Notes: a model not told the origin generated them from the letters alone. A stretch of DNA of 33,424 nt from Ignisphaera sp. (GCA_025058535.1 JANXEL010000036.1:1-33424); one strand, 5' to 3'; counted from the stretch's first letter, positions 23,973 through 32,857 are shown. Translations and numbers: made by a program.

Positions 23973-24062
23973 TGCCGCCGGGGGGATTTGAACCCCCGAC
24001 CTCCCGGTTTCTACAGGCTGCTTCTTCAGCCGGGCGCTCTCCCGAAGCTGAGCTACGGCGGC
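23973..24062 (-). tRNA. tRNA-Phe (GAA) with a 15-base intron
   Basis: Acceptor GCCGCCG/CGGCGGC with discriminator A, D stem GCTC/GAGC, and T arm GGGGG/CCCCC. The anticodon stem CCCGG/CCGGG is 22 bases apart, which leaves a 15-base intron at about 24009-24023 after position 37. Anticodon GAA is at 24025-24027. CCA is not fully encoded. A GTTATAAAG box at about 24091-24099 precedes it. Confidence 0.92.
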
Positions 24063-24121
24063 TTTTCCCGTATCTCCTATAGCGAACGTCTCTTTATAAC
24101 TTTTAATTAAAATTGCTTTGT

Positions 24122-25309
24122 CTATTCTATAAAGTCTTTTAATTCAATCTTCGTGGGTATGTAGGTGTCCGCTAGGAAGTATAGACCTTTACCTGTGAGA
24201 GCCTCTATTTCAAGCTTGCTCTGCTTCTCCATAAACAGGCTTATCTCCCTTTTCCAACCCTCTGTCTTAAACCATTCATAGTTTAACAGCTCCTGCGCTC
24301 TTTTTATGTCCGTTTTCTTCGCCCTTATAATAAAGTTCCTCCTCTCACTTTCAGAGAGGTACGGTTTTTTATTCCTCTGACTGCTACCGAAGATATCCGT
24401 CATACTGACACCTAGGAATTTTGAATTCGGTGTTGCAAGCCTTTCAGACTCATACGATAGTGTGATGGATCCTATTCTAAACACACTATATATGTACCAT
24501 CCATAGGGATCCGCATCGGTGAGTATGTACACCGGTAGATTGAGCTCTTCATTCAACCTTCTAACAAACCTTCTGGTAGCTCTATCAGGCTGTCCAGCGC
24601 TTGTTATTAGAATGGCTCTGTATTTCCTCCAAAAGCCAGCTCTATGCAGCTGCTGAAACACAGCATCCTTCTCCACAACTAGGACAAATTCAGCGTTAAC
24701 ATCGATAAATTCTATCAGATCTGGTGTAGGCTCTATAGAGTAGGCTCCGTGGCCCATTTTGCTGAGGTCTATCACATCGTCACCCGATCTAATTCTCATA
24801 TCACCCACAACCTTACCCTTCTCCTTGCTAAGTATCAGCATCTCCTCCCTAAGCAAATTTACATAGACCTCTATATCCCTTAGAACAGAGTCGCTCTCCT
24901 TCTGCTCATCCCATGTATTCTCCTCCCCAATCCTGCCCCTGTGATCCCTATACCTTATGCTGTGCTTCCCACGATAGAATAGGTCTCTTATTGTAGGATA
25001 CTCATTATTTATGAGAGCCTCGTATATGATCCTAGCCATCAGCATAGTCTGCATAAACTTTCTAGATTCTTTAGCATCTACAAAACTCCTCTCAAAGGTT
25101 GCAGAACCCAGCACCAAAATACCCTTCTCAGTACTGTATATAGTGTTCGATAGTGTTCTCCGTGGTATTATAAGCTTCGGCTCCTCACCAGCGAGTACAG
25201 CCTTGGCGATCTCCTCAAATGACTTTCTAATCCTATCAGCAGCCGACTGCCTGGCCTTAACGTCAACTGAGGATGTGAGCCTCCTCTCCCCATCCACAGT
25301 ACCCACCAC
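24122..25309 (-). CDS. top6A: DNA topoisomerase VI subunit A
   Basis: Catalytic subunit of the type IIB enzyme that relaxes and decatenates DNA. The winged-helix CAP domain contains the catalytic tyrosine in RDLFYRGKHSIRY. The Toprim domain shows VVEKDAVFQQL and the metal-binding DADPYGWYIYS. At 395 residues it is full length. The GTG start lies six bases after the top6B stop, so the two are co-transcribed, B first. The N-terminus is not fixed by any clear ribosome site; a start a few codons downstream is possible. Confidence 0.96.
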   Translation of the reverse strand: MVGTVDGERRLTSSVDVKARQSAADRIRKSFEEIAKAVLAGEEPKLIIPRRTLSNTIYSTEKGILVLGSATFERSFVDAKESRKFMQTMLMARIIYEALINNEYPTIRDLFYRGKHSIRYRDHRGRIGEENTWDEQKESDSVLRDIEVYVNLLREEMLILSKEKGKVVGDMRIRSGDDVIDLSKMGHGAYSIEPTPDLIEFIDVNAEFVLVVEKDAVFQQLHRAGFWRKYRAILITSAGQPDRATRRFVRRLNEELNLPVYILTDADPYGWYIYSVFRIGSITLSYESERLATPNSKFLGVSMTDIFGSSQRNKKPYLSESERRNFIIRAKKTDIKRAQELLNYEWFKTEGWKREISLFMEKQSKLEIEALTGKGLYFLADTYIPTKIELKDFIE

Positions 25310-25315
25310 ACATAG

Positions 25316-26899
25316 CTACTCTACAGATAAAACAATACTCCTTGGATGTGGTAGCTCCTTAATGTGCTCTCCATACCTCTTCTTCACAAGTTCAAACAGA
25401 CCATCCTCTATAGCCTTTGGATCCACAGGTTCCGGATTTGATGATAGAAACGATGTAAGTGCTGAGGATACCTCGGGTATGTACTTAATTATGGTGATGG
25501 CCTTCCTCATATACTCCTCCTCCCTCTGCTTTCTGGTTAGATACAGCTTTAGAGATCTCGCAACATGCCTCACGCCCTCCTCAAGCGCGTGTTCAATTAC
25601 AGGAACCTCTGCTACGCTCTCCTTGCCAACACCTTTGTAGGGTATCTTTGTACCACATATGTGTGTGAGGATGGCTATGGGAGCTGGAAACGCTATTTCA
25701 TAGTAGCTCCAATCTATGTTCTCTGAAACGACCTTCCAAGAAACATCACTCTTCTCGTCATAGAGTAGGGGTATCTTATTGGCAAACCTTAGAAGCTGAG
25801 GCTCATCTGAAGGCTCTATAGCACCTCCGTACGCTAGCCCCACTTCAACAATTACTGCATGACCCTCGTAGACCACTGGCTTCAGTGTTATGGCGTCAAC
25901 AAATTCAGGTTTTAAGATGCTGTTGAGCCCTATCTTTACCAGATCAGCCCCTATTGGTGATAGATGCTCTGCCCTAGGCTTTCTAAATTCGCCAAACTCC
26001 TTCAGCGCCTTAGCCATAGCCTCGAGCTCCTCCTTGGATAGCTCCTTTGGATTCTTATCAAGCTTGAAGCCGTAGTCTCGTAGGAACCTTTCAGCAATTA
26101 CTCTCCCGACCCCTTGAAACTCATTAGATATAAAGTCGAGTAGCGTCTGCTCCTCTGTCTCACCCGCCATAATCTTCAGCATCTCTATATCAATCCCATG
26201 TGGATGTGGATGGGTCTCCCTAGGTGGTGGAGGTAGCTTGTCTGTAACTCGAGGATAGGTGTAGATCTCCTCATCAGGTGTTCTTAGAACTAGATTGGCA
26301 TATGGAGTGACAATGGCCGTCCTCCTAACATAGTCCAGTATCTTTTGTTTAGCTCTGCCCCAATCACCCTCGACAGCTATCTTCACTATAGTTCCATGCC
26401 AGCCGGTTGTATTGGGCCACACACCCCTCTGGAGAATTATAGGTTTATTCTCCTTTACATCAATTGAAATTCTGTATGAGTATACCTTCCTAGAACCCAT
26501 CGTTGCAGAAACTATCTCAGCTGGTTCACCGACCGTTATCTGACCGTAGAGAACAATCATCTTTGCACCGAGGCCAAAAAGCCCCCTAGTCTGCCTTAGA
26601 ACATACTTTGAGCTGAATAGGACTCGTCCAAAGGCTTCAGGTATGTACTTCTCCGGAATTCCTATACCATTATCCTTAACGGTTATTCTGTACACAACCG
26701 GTTTACTGGTATCCCTATCAATGGACACCTCTATATTTGGTAGAATTCCGTGGGCATCAGTAGCATCTAGAGCATTCTCCAGCAACTCTCGCACAGATTG
26801 ATAGAGAGCCCTAGCTGGGTTGGAGAAGCCTGCTATCTCCTTGTTTCTATAGAAGAACTCTGCAGGGCTTATAGCTCTGAACTTCTCTAGAGTGCTCAT
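25316..26899 (-). CDS. top6B: DNA topoisomerase VI subunit B
   Basis: The GHKL ATPase subunit. ATP-site motifs are visible in order: VRELLENALDATDA (N box), ITVKDNGIGIP (G1), and FGLGAKMIVLYGQ (G2). The helix-two-turns-helix and transducer domains follow, with GVGRVIAERFLRDYGF in the H2TH region. The transducer lysine region near KIPLLYD is also visible. The length of 527 is standard. GTAAGG precedes the ATG at 26899. It forms an operon with top6A. Confidence 0.97.
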   Translation of the reverse strand: MSTLEKFRAISPAEFFYRNKEIAGFSNPARALYQSVRELLENALDATDAHGILPNIEVSIDRDTSKPVVYRITVKDNGIGIPEKYIPEAFGRVLFSSKYVLRQTRGLFGLGAKMIVLYGQITVGEPAEIVSATMGSRKVYSYRISIDVKENKPIILQRGVWPNTTGWHGTIVKIAVEGDWGRAKQKILDYVRRTAIVTPYANLVLRTPDEEIYTYPRVTDKLPPPPRETHPHPHGIDIEMLKIMAGETEEQTLLDFISNEFQGVGRVIAERFLRDYGFKLDKNPKELSKEELEAMAKALKEFGEFRKPRAEHLSPIGADLVKIGLNSILKPEFVDAITLKPVVYEGHAVIVEVGLAYGGAIEPSDEPQLLRFANKIPLLYDEKSDVSWKVVSENIDWSYYEIAFPAPIAILTHICGTKIPYKGVGKESVAEVPVIEHALEEGVRHVARSLKLYLTRKQREEEYMRKAITIIKYIPEVSSALTSFLSSNPEPVDPKAIEDGLFELVKKRYGEHIKELPHPRSIVLSVE

Positions 26900-26993
26900 C
26901 CTTACTCAGCACCACTAACTACTAGTATATTATGGTATGGTGTAAATTAATAAGCAATGTGCTCAAATAAAAATGCTTCTAGAATAGAACTAG

Positions 26994-27923
26994 CTATGTG
27001 TACAGAACGCCGTAGGCTATTATTGGTATGATGACTGTTGCATCACCATAGACTACAACGCTTCTAGCACCCTCTCTAATCTTACTCCATGTAACAGCCT
27101 CCCTAGGTCTAGCACCACTCAGAGAACCATCCCACTCAACAGCCGTTGTTACATAAACGGCGTAGTCCAGCCCTCCGTGGAACTGTGCCCACCATAGTGT
27201 GTGGTGCTTACTTATACCACCGCCAATTATCAGAGCACCCATGCACTTAGCTCTGAAAGCTATATCCGCAAGCTCACTCTCATCTCTAAATACATCTATT
27301 GAAATTCTGTTGAACTGTGAAAATGTGAATAGCGCTGTGCCGAACGCTCCATCTAGAAATCCCGGAACGTAAACAGGCGTACCACTGCTGACAGCTGCCC
27401 TGAGTACCGAGTTCTCATCATCTACCCTCCTACCTATCTCCCATACTATGTCCCTAACACTGTAGGATTTACCAGCACCATCTCTACTGACAAGCTCCCC
27501 AAGCACGCTGTGAACGACCTTCTCAACTATGGGGCCGTAGTCCTTCACAGGGATGAAGATGTTGCCCAGTCTGTGCACACCCTCCCTGTGGAGCTGGATA
27601 TCGTCCGAATCGAAGAATCCCTTCATGTACCTACCACCAAAGCTCCTAGCAATATCGTGATCTACAGCACCGCATGTCGTTATAACCACGTTGAATAGCC
27701 TCTCCCTTAGCAACTGTGATATAACACCCCTGAGCCCTGTGGCAATTATGTTACCAGTAAATGAGAGAATTCTAGTCTCACACTTATCTCTGAACTCCTT
27801 GATAATCTTTATAGCCTCGTAGATGTGTGAAGCCATAAATCCGTGTATGGAGCCGTACAGCTCTATTAAATCCTCCACCCTCATGTCCTTGAACAATCTT
27901 CCATCCTTGATAATCTCGCCCAT
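26994..27923 (-). CDS. dys: Deoxyhypusine synthase
   Basis: Transfers the aminobutyl group of spermidine to a lysine of aIF5A, the first step of hypusine formation. NAD-binding segments (LSFTGNIIATGLRG, ITTCGAVDHDIAR) and the catalytic-lysine block GGGISKHHTLWWAQFHGG are intact, followed by DYAVYVTTAVEWDGSLSGA. The length of 309 is normal. The ATG at 27923 sits one base after the hisS stop (TGAAATG); a TTG at 27947 would overlap hisS. Third gene of the EndA-beta - HisRS - Dys operon. Confidence 0.95.
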   Translation of the reverse strand: MGEIIKDGRLFKDMRVEDLIELYGSIHGFMASHIYEAIKIIKEFRDKCETRILSFTGNIIATGLRGVISQLLRERLFNVVITTCGAVDHDIARSFGGRYMKGFFDSDDIQLHREGVHRLGNIFIPVKDYGPIVEKVVHSVLGELVSRDGAGKSYSVRDIVWEIGRRVDDENSVLRAAVSSGTPVYVPGFLDGAFGTALFTFSQFNRISIDVFRDESELADIAFRAKCMGALIIGGGISKHHTLWWAQFHGGLDYAVYVTTAVEWDGSLSGARPREAVTWSKIREGARSVVVYGDATVIIPIIAYGVLYT

Positions 27924-27924
27924 T

Positions 27925-29220
27925 TCACCCCACCAGAAACTCTGCAAGCCTGTCTATGGATACTTCGTGCTGCTCCCATCGCTCCATATCTCGAACTAAC
28001 ACCACTCTTCTCTCCAGCTCCCTCTTACCAACTATTACTGCGTAGTTGAACCCTTCCTTAGAGGCGTACTCCAACCACCTACCCAGTCTATGAGCTGCTG
28101 ATAGCATCTCTATCTGCACCACAACACCCTTTCTTCTAATGTCTCTCGCAATAGAGCTAATCTCAGCAAATACTGGAGGATCCTTTACTAGTAGCAGCAG
28201 TAGGACCCTTCTCCTCCTGGGTAGGGAGGGCCCCTGTCCCTGGGATGAAAGAGCCAGCATCGTCCTCTCAACTCCTACCGCAAAACCCGTGCTTGGCAGT
28301 TCCTCACCACCATATACAGCCGTCAAGTTATCGTACCTACCTCCACCAGCAATGCTTATGCTCAGCGGGGGAGCTGCCACTTCAAATATTATCCCAGTGT
28401 AGTACGCTATCCCCCTAGCAAATGCTGGATCTAGAATAACCCTGGCTCCAATAGATTTTGCAAAGTCTATATACTTTACAATACTGTCTATGTGCATCCT
28501 AAAGTCGCTGTAGACACCCTCAGATTCCAAAATACTGACTAGCGGCTGCACGTCATTGGCACCCCTATACCTAGCAACCTCCCTTACTATCCTCGCACCC
28601 CTTACAGCCCCTCTGGCCTCAAATAGCTCAGCCGCTTCATTAAACAGGCCCTTGTCAAGTAGGTGTAGGAGCCTCTCTACACTACTCTCGTCAAGGTTTG
28701 AGCGTATAGCGAGATCCCTAAATATTGCAACGTTGTTCACCTTGTATATACGCTCTTTCAAGGCTATCCTGTCGTAGAACTCCTCCAGAATCTCTATTAA
28801 CTCAACATCATAGTTTAGATCATCCGCTCCTAGAATCTCTACACCGGCCTGGGTGAATCCTCTGTATCTACCTAGCTGGGGCTCATCGTATCTGAATACG
28901 TCTCCAATATAGAAGAGCCTTACCGGCTTTGGCCACGCCCTTAACTCCCTTAGATAGACCCTTACAACACTTGGTGTTAGCTCCGGTCTTAGAGCCACCT
29001 CTCTTCCTCCTTTGTCCTTAAAAACGTACATTGACTCCCTAATCTCCTCACCCGACTTCATTGCGAAAAGCCTAAAGCTTTCAACGATTGGCGTCTTTAT
29101 CTCTCTGTAGCCAAAAGACTCTGCAACCTCTCTAAATACACTACATATCCACGAAATTACTTCGCTCTCGGGTGGTACGTAGTCCCTAAAACCCCTTACG
29201 GGTTCGTAGAGCTCCTTCAT
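27925..29220 (-). CDS. hisS: Histidyl-tRNA synthetase
   Basis: Class II synthetase. Motif 1 region RGFRDYVPPESEVI is at the N-terminus. Motif 2 is FYIGDVFRYDEPQLGRYRGF. The His-specific blocks AFARGIAYYTG and GGGRYDNL are present, and motif 3 is STGFAVGVERTML. An anticodon-binding domain follows (LLLLLVKDPP onward). The length of 431 is standard. The ATG overlaps the stop of the upstream EndA-like gene by four bases, and the downstream gene begins one base after its stop, so all three are tightly coupled. Confidence 0.96.
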   Translation of the reverse strand: MKELYEPVRGFRDYVPPESEVISWICSVFREVAESFGYREIKTPIVESFRLFAMKSGEEIRESMYVFKDKGGREVALRPELTPSVVRVYLRELRAWPKPVRLFYIGDVFRYDEPQLGRYRGFTQAGVEILGADDLNYDVELIEILEEFYDRIALKERIYKVNNVAIFRDLAIRSNLDESSVERLLHLLDKGLFNEAAELFEARGAVRGARIVREVARYRGANDVQPLVSILESEGVYSDFRMHIDSIVKYIDFAKSIGARVILDPAFARGIAYYTGIIFEVAAPPLSISIAGGGRYDNLTAVYGGEELPSTGFAVGVERTMLALSSQGQGPSLPRRRRVLLLLLVKDPPVFAEISSIARDIRRKGVVVQIEMLSAAHRLGRWLEYASKEGFNYAVIVGKRELERRVVLVRDMERWEQHEVSIDRLAEFLVG

Positions 29221-29738
29221 TGTGCCTCCCTCCTCTCTATTCTTGGAAAACTCATCTTACCAACCTCATAGTATGTGACGTCACCGTGCATATCCACTAC
29301 TGATATTAAAACCCTATAGCCCTGCTTAATAGCTCTATCAACAATACCATACAGGTGTGCCGCCCTGACCACTGAATCTTCATCCATTACATAGACAAGG
29401 GTCCTCTCACCAGCTATGATGAGCTCATTATCGTAGTCTCCGAAGGTGACCCTCTTACCACGTTTTACAAGATCTTGGAATACAAAGAATAGTGTTGGAT
29501 GCACTGGTTTGCTAAAGCATTTCACTATTTCAGATGCGTCTATACTATTCCCATGTTCGTCTACCACCTCAGCAGATTTCGTATTTAATAGATAGAGAGC
29601 TAGAATTGGGTTCACCTCCTCACCCTCTGTAATGTTGAAGCGTTCGCATAGCTCCGGCGGTACCCTTTTCACATATATCCTGCAGTTATTGATTGTGAGT
29701 AGGGGTTTTCCTCCACTCAATATATATATACCTGCCAA
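29217..29738 (-). CDS. tRNA-splicing endonuclease, non-catalytic (beta) subunit
   Basis: The EndA-like fold is recognisable: VNPILALYLLNTKSAEV in the N-domain, TLFFVFQDLVKRGKRVTFGDY where catalytic subunits have VYRDLRxRGYVVKxG, and the ending strand VVDMHGDVTYYEVGKM. The Tyr, His and Lys of the nuclease triad are not conserved in place. It should therefore be the structural partner that, in crenarchaea, assembles with a catalytic alpha subunit to cut bulge-helix-bulge introns. Two intron-bearing tRNAs are in this window. The start is uncertain: TTG 29738 is used, and TTG 29720 or GTG 29672 are possible because a TATATATATA run lies at 29721-29730. Confidence 0.8.
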   Translation of the reverse strand: MAGIYILSGGKPLLTINNCRIYVKRVPPELCERFNITEGEEVNPILALYLLNTKSAEVVDEHGNSIDASEIVKCFSKPVHPTLFFVFQDLVKRGKRVTFGDYDNELIIAGERTLVYVMDEDSVVRAAHLYGIVDRAIKQGYRVLISVVDMHGDVTYYEVGKMSFPRIERREAQ

Positions 29739-29741
29739 CTA

Positions 29742-29757
29742 CCTATATTAATAAGAC
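29742..29757. promoter_or_regulatory. A/T-rich divergent promoter between the EndA-beta operon and mtnA
   Basis: TATATTAATAAG reads as a TATA element in both directions. For mtnA it predicts a start near 29775, 17 bases before its ATG. For the EndA-beta operon it predicts a start near 29725. A second TATA-like run at 29721-29730 competes on the minus side. Confidence 0.4.
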
Positions 29758-29791
29758 TTTTAGGCATTAATGACCATTTTTGGTGTTACTG

Positions 29792-30859
29792 ATGACCTCC
29801 AGGTATCCACTCAAGGTAAGAGCCGTAGAGTGGGTCAATGGAAAGGTTAGGTGGATTAACACCAACCTCCTTCCTTACGAGGAGGTGTACGAGGAGAGCG
29901 CAGACTATGAAAGGATTGCTAGAGCTATAGAGGCTATGGAGATCAGAGGTGCTCCAGCAATAGGCGTTGCAGCTGCGCTCGCCATAGCAGCTACAGCATT
30001 CAACAGTCCTGCGAATAGTGTTGATCAACTAAGAGATGTAATTCTGAAAGCGATAGACAGGCTCAGAAGAACAAGACCCACAGCACACAACTTGTTCTGG
30101 GCCCTAGATAGAATTAAAAGAGTGTCTCTAGAGCAGCACCTGGACCTGGAGGAGTATAGAAAGGCCGTCGTTGATGAGGCGCTGAGGATATATCGTGAAG
30201 ATGTAGAGACAAATATAAGGATTGGAGAGGTCGGTGATAGAATTATAGATGATGGTGACGTAATACTCACACACTGCAACGCAGGCGCATTAGCTACAGC
30301 TGCATTCGGCACAGCACTGGCCATTATAAGGGTTGCCTGGTATAGAGGCAAGAGAATTAGCGTTATCGCAACAGAAACTAGACCTGTGCTGCAGGGTGCT
30401 AGGCTAACTGTATGGGAGCTTGTGAAGGAGGGTATACCGGTCAAGCTGATAACAGATAGCATGGTTGGTTACGTAATGTACAAAGGGCTCGTCAATAAGG
30501 TTATAGTTGGCGCTGATAGAATTCTCCGTGATGGGCATGTAGTAAACAAGATAGGTACCTATGTCCTGGCCATTGCTGCTAGAAGACATGGAGTGCCGTT
30601 CTACGTAGCTGCACCCACCTCCACATTTGATCTCAATTCGACAGTAGCGAGCATCGTTATAGAGGAGCGCAACCCTGAGGAGGTGAGGCGCATCCTTGGA
30701 AAGATACCCATAACGGTAGAGAACGTTGAGGTGCTCAACTTCTCATTCGATGTTACACCACCTGAACTCGTATCAGGTATCGTTACAGAGAGAGGTATTA
30801 TAGAGCCTCCACTGAATGTGAATATCAACCGCGTTATTGGAGGATCTAAAAGCGCTTAA
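29792..30859 (+). CDS. mtnA: S-methyl-5-thioribose-1-phosphate isomerase (MtnA/eIF2B-alpha-like)
   Basis: Part of the methionine salvage pathway that recycles methylthioadenosine. IRGAPAIGVAAALAIA binds the sugar phosphate. THCNAGALAT carries the catalytic cysteine and IVGADRILRDG the catalytic aspartate. The block TRPVLQGARLT also fits MtnA. The fold is shared with aIF2B and ribose-1,5-bisphosphate isomerase, but the full set of motifs favours MtnA. The ATG at 29792 has GGTG six bases upstream; a TTG at 29780 would add four residues. Its 3' end overlaps the convergent GGGP synthase gene by 14 bases. Confidence 0.92.
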   Translation: MTSRYPLKVRAVEWVNGKVRWINTNLLPYEEVYEESADYERIARAIEAMEIRGAPAIGVAAALAIAATAFNSPANSVDQLRDVILKAIDRLRRTRPTAHNLFWALDRIKRVSLEQHLDLEEYRKAVVDEALRIYREDVETNIRIGEVGDRIIDDGDVILTHCNAGALATAAFGTALAIIRVAWYRGKRISVIATETRPVLQGARLTVWELVKEGIPVKLITDSMVGYVMYKGLVNKVIVGADRILRDGHVVNKIGTYVLAIAARRHGVPFYVAAPTSTFDLNSTVASIVIEERNPEEVRRILGKIPITVENVEVLNFSFDVTPPELVSGIVTERGIIEPPLNVNINRVIGGSKSA

Positions 30860-31580
30860 CACCTCTTATCACGTCTAGAGCCCTACTGACATTCTCCTCT
30901 ATAACAGTACCTGTCACAATGATGTCCGCACCTGCTTTCACTAACTCACGTGCTGTGTCGGAATCCCTTACACCTCCTCCAACTATCAATGCAGTATCAT
31001 CAATACAGCTCTTTACAACCTTGATAAACGATGGTGGAATTGGATGTGGAGCTCCTGAACCCGCCTCAAGGTATACAAACTTCATCCCCATATATTTTGC
31101 CGCTAGAGCGTAAGCTGCACCTATCTCAGGTTTCTTCATAGGTATAGGTCTAGCTCTACCCATTACACTTACAGAGCTCGGCCAGTCACCTACAATTACA
31201 TACCCGGTTGGAAGAACCTCCAATTTGAATCTTCTAACCAGTGGAGCGGCGTACACCTGAGCCCCTACTATAAAGTATGGATCGTCTGAGTTAAGTAGTG
31301 AAATAAATAGAATTGCATCCGCGTACGGTGAAAGCCCTGACACGCTGCCTGGGAATAGTATTGATGGTTTGTTAAGGCTGTCCACCAGCTTGGCGATATT
31401 TGTGACATCCTCTACAAACACCTGAAGGCTTCCACCGATTAGTATAGCATCTGTCCCAGCATCTGTGACCATTTCCAGAATCTTCTGAAGCTCTTCAGTA
31501 CTTGAAACCTTCTCTGGATCGATAAGTGAAAAGTGCAGCTTTGCACCTCTATCAATCTCACTCCTAATGTAGTTGTACAC
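30846..31580 (-). CDS. Geranylgeranylglyceryl phosphate synthase
   Basis: Joins sn-glycerol-1-phosphate to geranylgeranyl diphosphate, the first committed step of archaeal ether lipids. The TIM-barrel family motifs are in order: KLHFSLIDPEK, AILIGGSLQV, LFPGSVSGLS, YLEAGSGAPHPIPPSF, and LIVGGGVRD. The length of about 245 fits. GTG 31580 is favoured because GGAGGGG lies six bases upstream and the resulting MYNYIRSEID matches family N-termini. TTG 31598 is an alternative. A TTTAATTAAAAC stretch at about 31630-31640 is the likely TATA box. Confidence 0.94.
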   Translation of the reverse strand: MYNYIRSEIDRGAKLHFSLIDPEKVSSTEELQKILEMVTDAGTDAILIGGSLQVFVEDVTNIAKLVDSLNKPSILFPGSVSGLSPYADAILFISLLNSDDPYFIVGAQVYAAPLVRRFKLEVLPTGYVIVGDWPSSVSVMGRARPIPMKKPEIGAAYALAAKYMGMKFVYLEAGSGAPHPIPPSFIKVVKSCIDDTALIVGGGVRDSDTARELVKAGADIIVTGTVIEENVSRALDVIRGVKRF

Positions 31581-31642
31581 CCTACCCCTCCATCTCAATA
31601 CGGTACCCCATTACCTCCAGCTTACAGGAGTTTTAATTAAAG

Positions 31643-32059
31643 CTAACTCTTAATAATCTTTCTCAACCTTGTAGAAAATCCGAGGAAAACGATTTCACTA
31701 ATTATAGCAACCAGAGTGCTATGGTCAAGCTCAACATAGCTTAACCTGTTCTGCCTTTCAGCAATCGCAAAACCTATAACATGATAGCAGGGGTAGTCTC
31801 TCTTCTTACCAACAAAGTTTATGATGAAATCGCTGCACGTGCACATACTACATGGTGACACAAGGTAATCCCTATCTACACCTTTAAATACGTATACCCT
31901 CAAGCCATACTCCTTATCGGTTAGGACAATAAACCTCTTCATACTGATGGCCATTAAGAGCTTACTGTGGTTCAGAAAGTGCTTTAGGATATCATCCCTG
32001 CACAACACTTTTAGTCCCACAACTCCACATGTGTGCTGATCTGCTAATGGAGGCTGCAA
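31643..32059 (-). CDS. SWIM zinc-finger protein
   Basis: The C-terminal half holds CTC at 73-75, a 15-residue spacer and CYH at 91-93. This is the CxC-Xn-CxH metal site of SWIM domains, in the context VSPCSMCTCSDFI...YPCYHVIGFAIA. SWIM proteins bind DNA or protein partners; the Shu2/SWS1 branch works with Rad51 paralogues and has archaeal relatives. Here the usual CxHxxA ends in Gly, so that assignment is tentative. The 138-residue frame starts with TTG at 32059, about 25 bases from a TATA-like GTTTATTAAG. The true start could be a downstream GTG. Confidence 0.7.
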   Translation of the reverse strand: MQPPLADQHTCGVVGLKVLCRDDILKHFLNHSKLLMAISMKRFIVLTDKEYGLRVYVFKGVDRDYLVSPCSMCTCSDFIINFVGKKRDYPCYHVIGFAIAERQNRLSYVELDHSTLVAIISEIVFLGFSTRLRKIIKS

Positions 32060-32081
32060 TGGAGAATTCCTGAAACGTAAG

Positions 32082-32091
32082 CTTAATAAAC
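32082..32091. promoter_or_regulatory. Shared TATA region of the SWIM gene and Sec61 beta
   Basis: CTTAATAAAC on the plus strand, GTTTATTAAG on the minus. Transcription would begin near 32113 to the right and near 32060 to the left, close to both start codons. No other TATA-like site lies between the two genes. Confidence 0.45.
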
Positions 32092-32123
32092 CTATATCAC
32101 AGCTATTTGTGTGAGGATGTGAA

Positions 32124-32297
32124 ATGTCGTCAAGAAGACGTAGACAGGGACCTTCACTAGCAAGCTACGTCGGTCTAGTTAGATTCTATGAAGAAATGGA
32201 AGGGCTGTTAAGACTCAATCCATATCTAATAGTAGTGATAGCTGTAACCACATCTATCATCATAATTCTGTCCAGAATAATAATACCGATGCCCTAA
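32124..32297 (+). CDS. secG: Preprotein translocase subunit Sec61 beta
   Basis: A 57-residue protein. The basic N-terminus MSSRRRRQGPSLASY, then VGLVRFYEEMEGLLRLNP, and a single membrane helix (about LIVVIAVTTSIIIILS) are the exact plan of archaeal Sec61 beta (SecG/Sbh). This subunit binds the SecYE channel. GAGG is found upstream of the ATG and a shared TATA box lies at 32082-32091. No other sec gene is in the window. Confidence 0.93.
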   Translation: MSSRRRRQGPSLASYVGLVRFYEEMEGLLRLNPYLIVVIAVTTSIIIILSRIIIPMP

Positions 32298-32469
32298 ACA
32301 GCTAGAGGCACAGCGATAAACTCCTGGCGGTTCCCATTATCCAACTCAGGAACGGCATCTACTGTAGACCTACACTTTACACCAAACTGTAAAGCAGATA
32401 GAATTTATTGTTAGTTCTGCAAAGGTTCTAACTTTATTGCAATAGTCTGCGGTGGTATGTAGGCGCACA

Positions 32470-32480
32470 ACTATTTAATC
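32470..32480 (+). promoter_or_regulatory. TATA box of the RNase P RNA gene
   Basis: The stretch ACTATTTAATC lies about 25-30 bases before the predicted 5' end of the RNA at 32503, as expected for an archaeal start. Confidence 0.5.
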
Positions 32481-32502
32481 TAGACAGTACATAATACCAT
32501 CC

Positions 32503-32820
32503 GGGCCCAGCCCGTAGGCCGTAACGGTAAGGCCGAGGAAACACCGTCCTCCGTATGGAGCTGGAGCCCCGCAAGGGGCTGGGGTAATACCCCAGGCTCT
32601 GGCACAGAAACGATATGCCCACAAATCGATGAGAATGATGTAGTGAGGCCCCCTAGGTAACTAGAAGGGGCAGGAAACCTGCTGACGAGATCTGTGGAGG
32701 CAGTGAAACGGCCAGCCTCCAGGGAGTAAGGGCCACCCTGATGAATCTCCATATAAGGGGTGTAAACCGCTTAGCCAAATTCGGCCTACCACAGAAGACG
32801 GGTTATTACGGGCTGGGTCC
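32503..32820 (+). ncRNA. rnpB: RNase P RNA (archaeal type A)
   Basis: The 5' end GGGCCCAGCCCGTA pairs with TACGGGCTGGGTCC at the 3' end to form P1. Conserved elements follow in order: GGCCGAGGAAACACCGTCC (CR-I region), CTCTGGCACAGAAACGATATGCCC (CR-II/III ACAGAAA block), CAGGAAACCTGCTGACGAG, GCAGTGAAACGGCC, and CCACAGAAGACGGGTTA (CR-V). The length of 318 bases is typical. This ribozyme removes 5' leaders from pre-tRNAs; no protein subunit of RNase P was recognised in the window. Confidence 0.93.
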
Positions 32821-32834
32821 AAACATCGATCTCC

Positions 32835-32857
32835 GCTCTACAGGAACCAGAGGGGTT
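32835..32857. repeat. 23-bp direct repeat, copy 1 (3' flank of RNase P RNA)
   Basis: GCTCTACAGGAACCAGAGGGGTT begins 15 bases after the RNase P RNA. It is identical to the second copy at 33145, and the copies start 310 bases apart. The flanking bases differ. Confidence 0.85.

Noticed and set aside
25011-25640. 209-codon plus-strand frame
   Set aside because: Antisense to the top6A/top6B junction, both of which carry clear family motifs.
32434-32752. Minus-strand frames over the RNase P RNA
   Set aside because: The region folds and aligns as RNase P RNA; the frames are chance readings of a GC-rich RNA gene.
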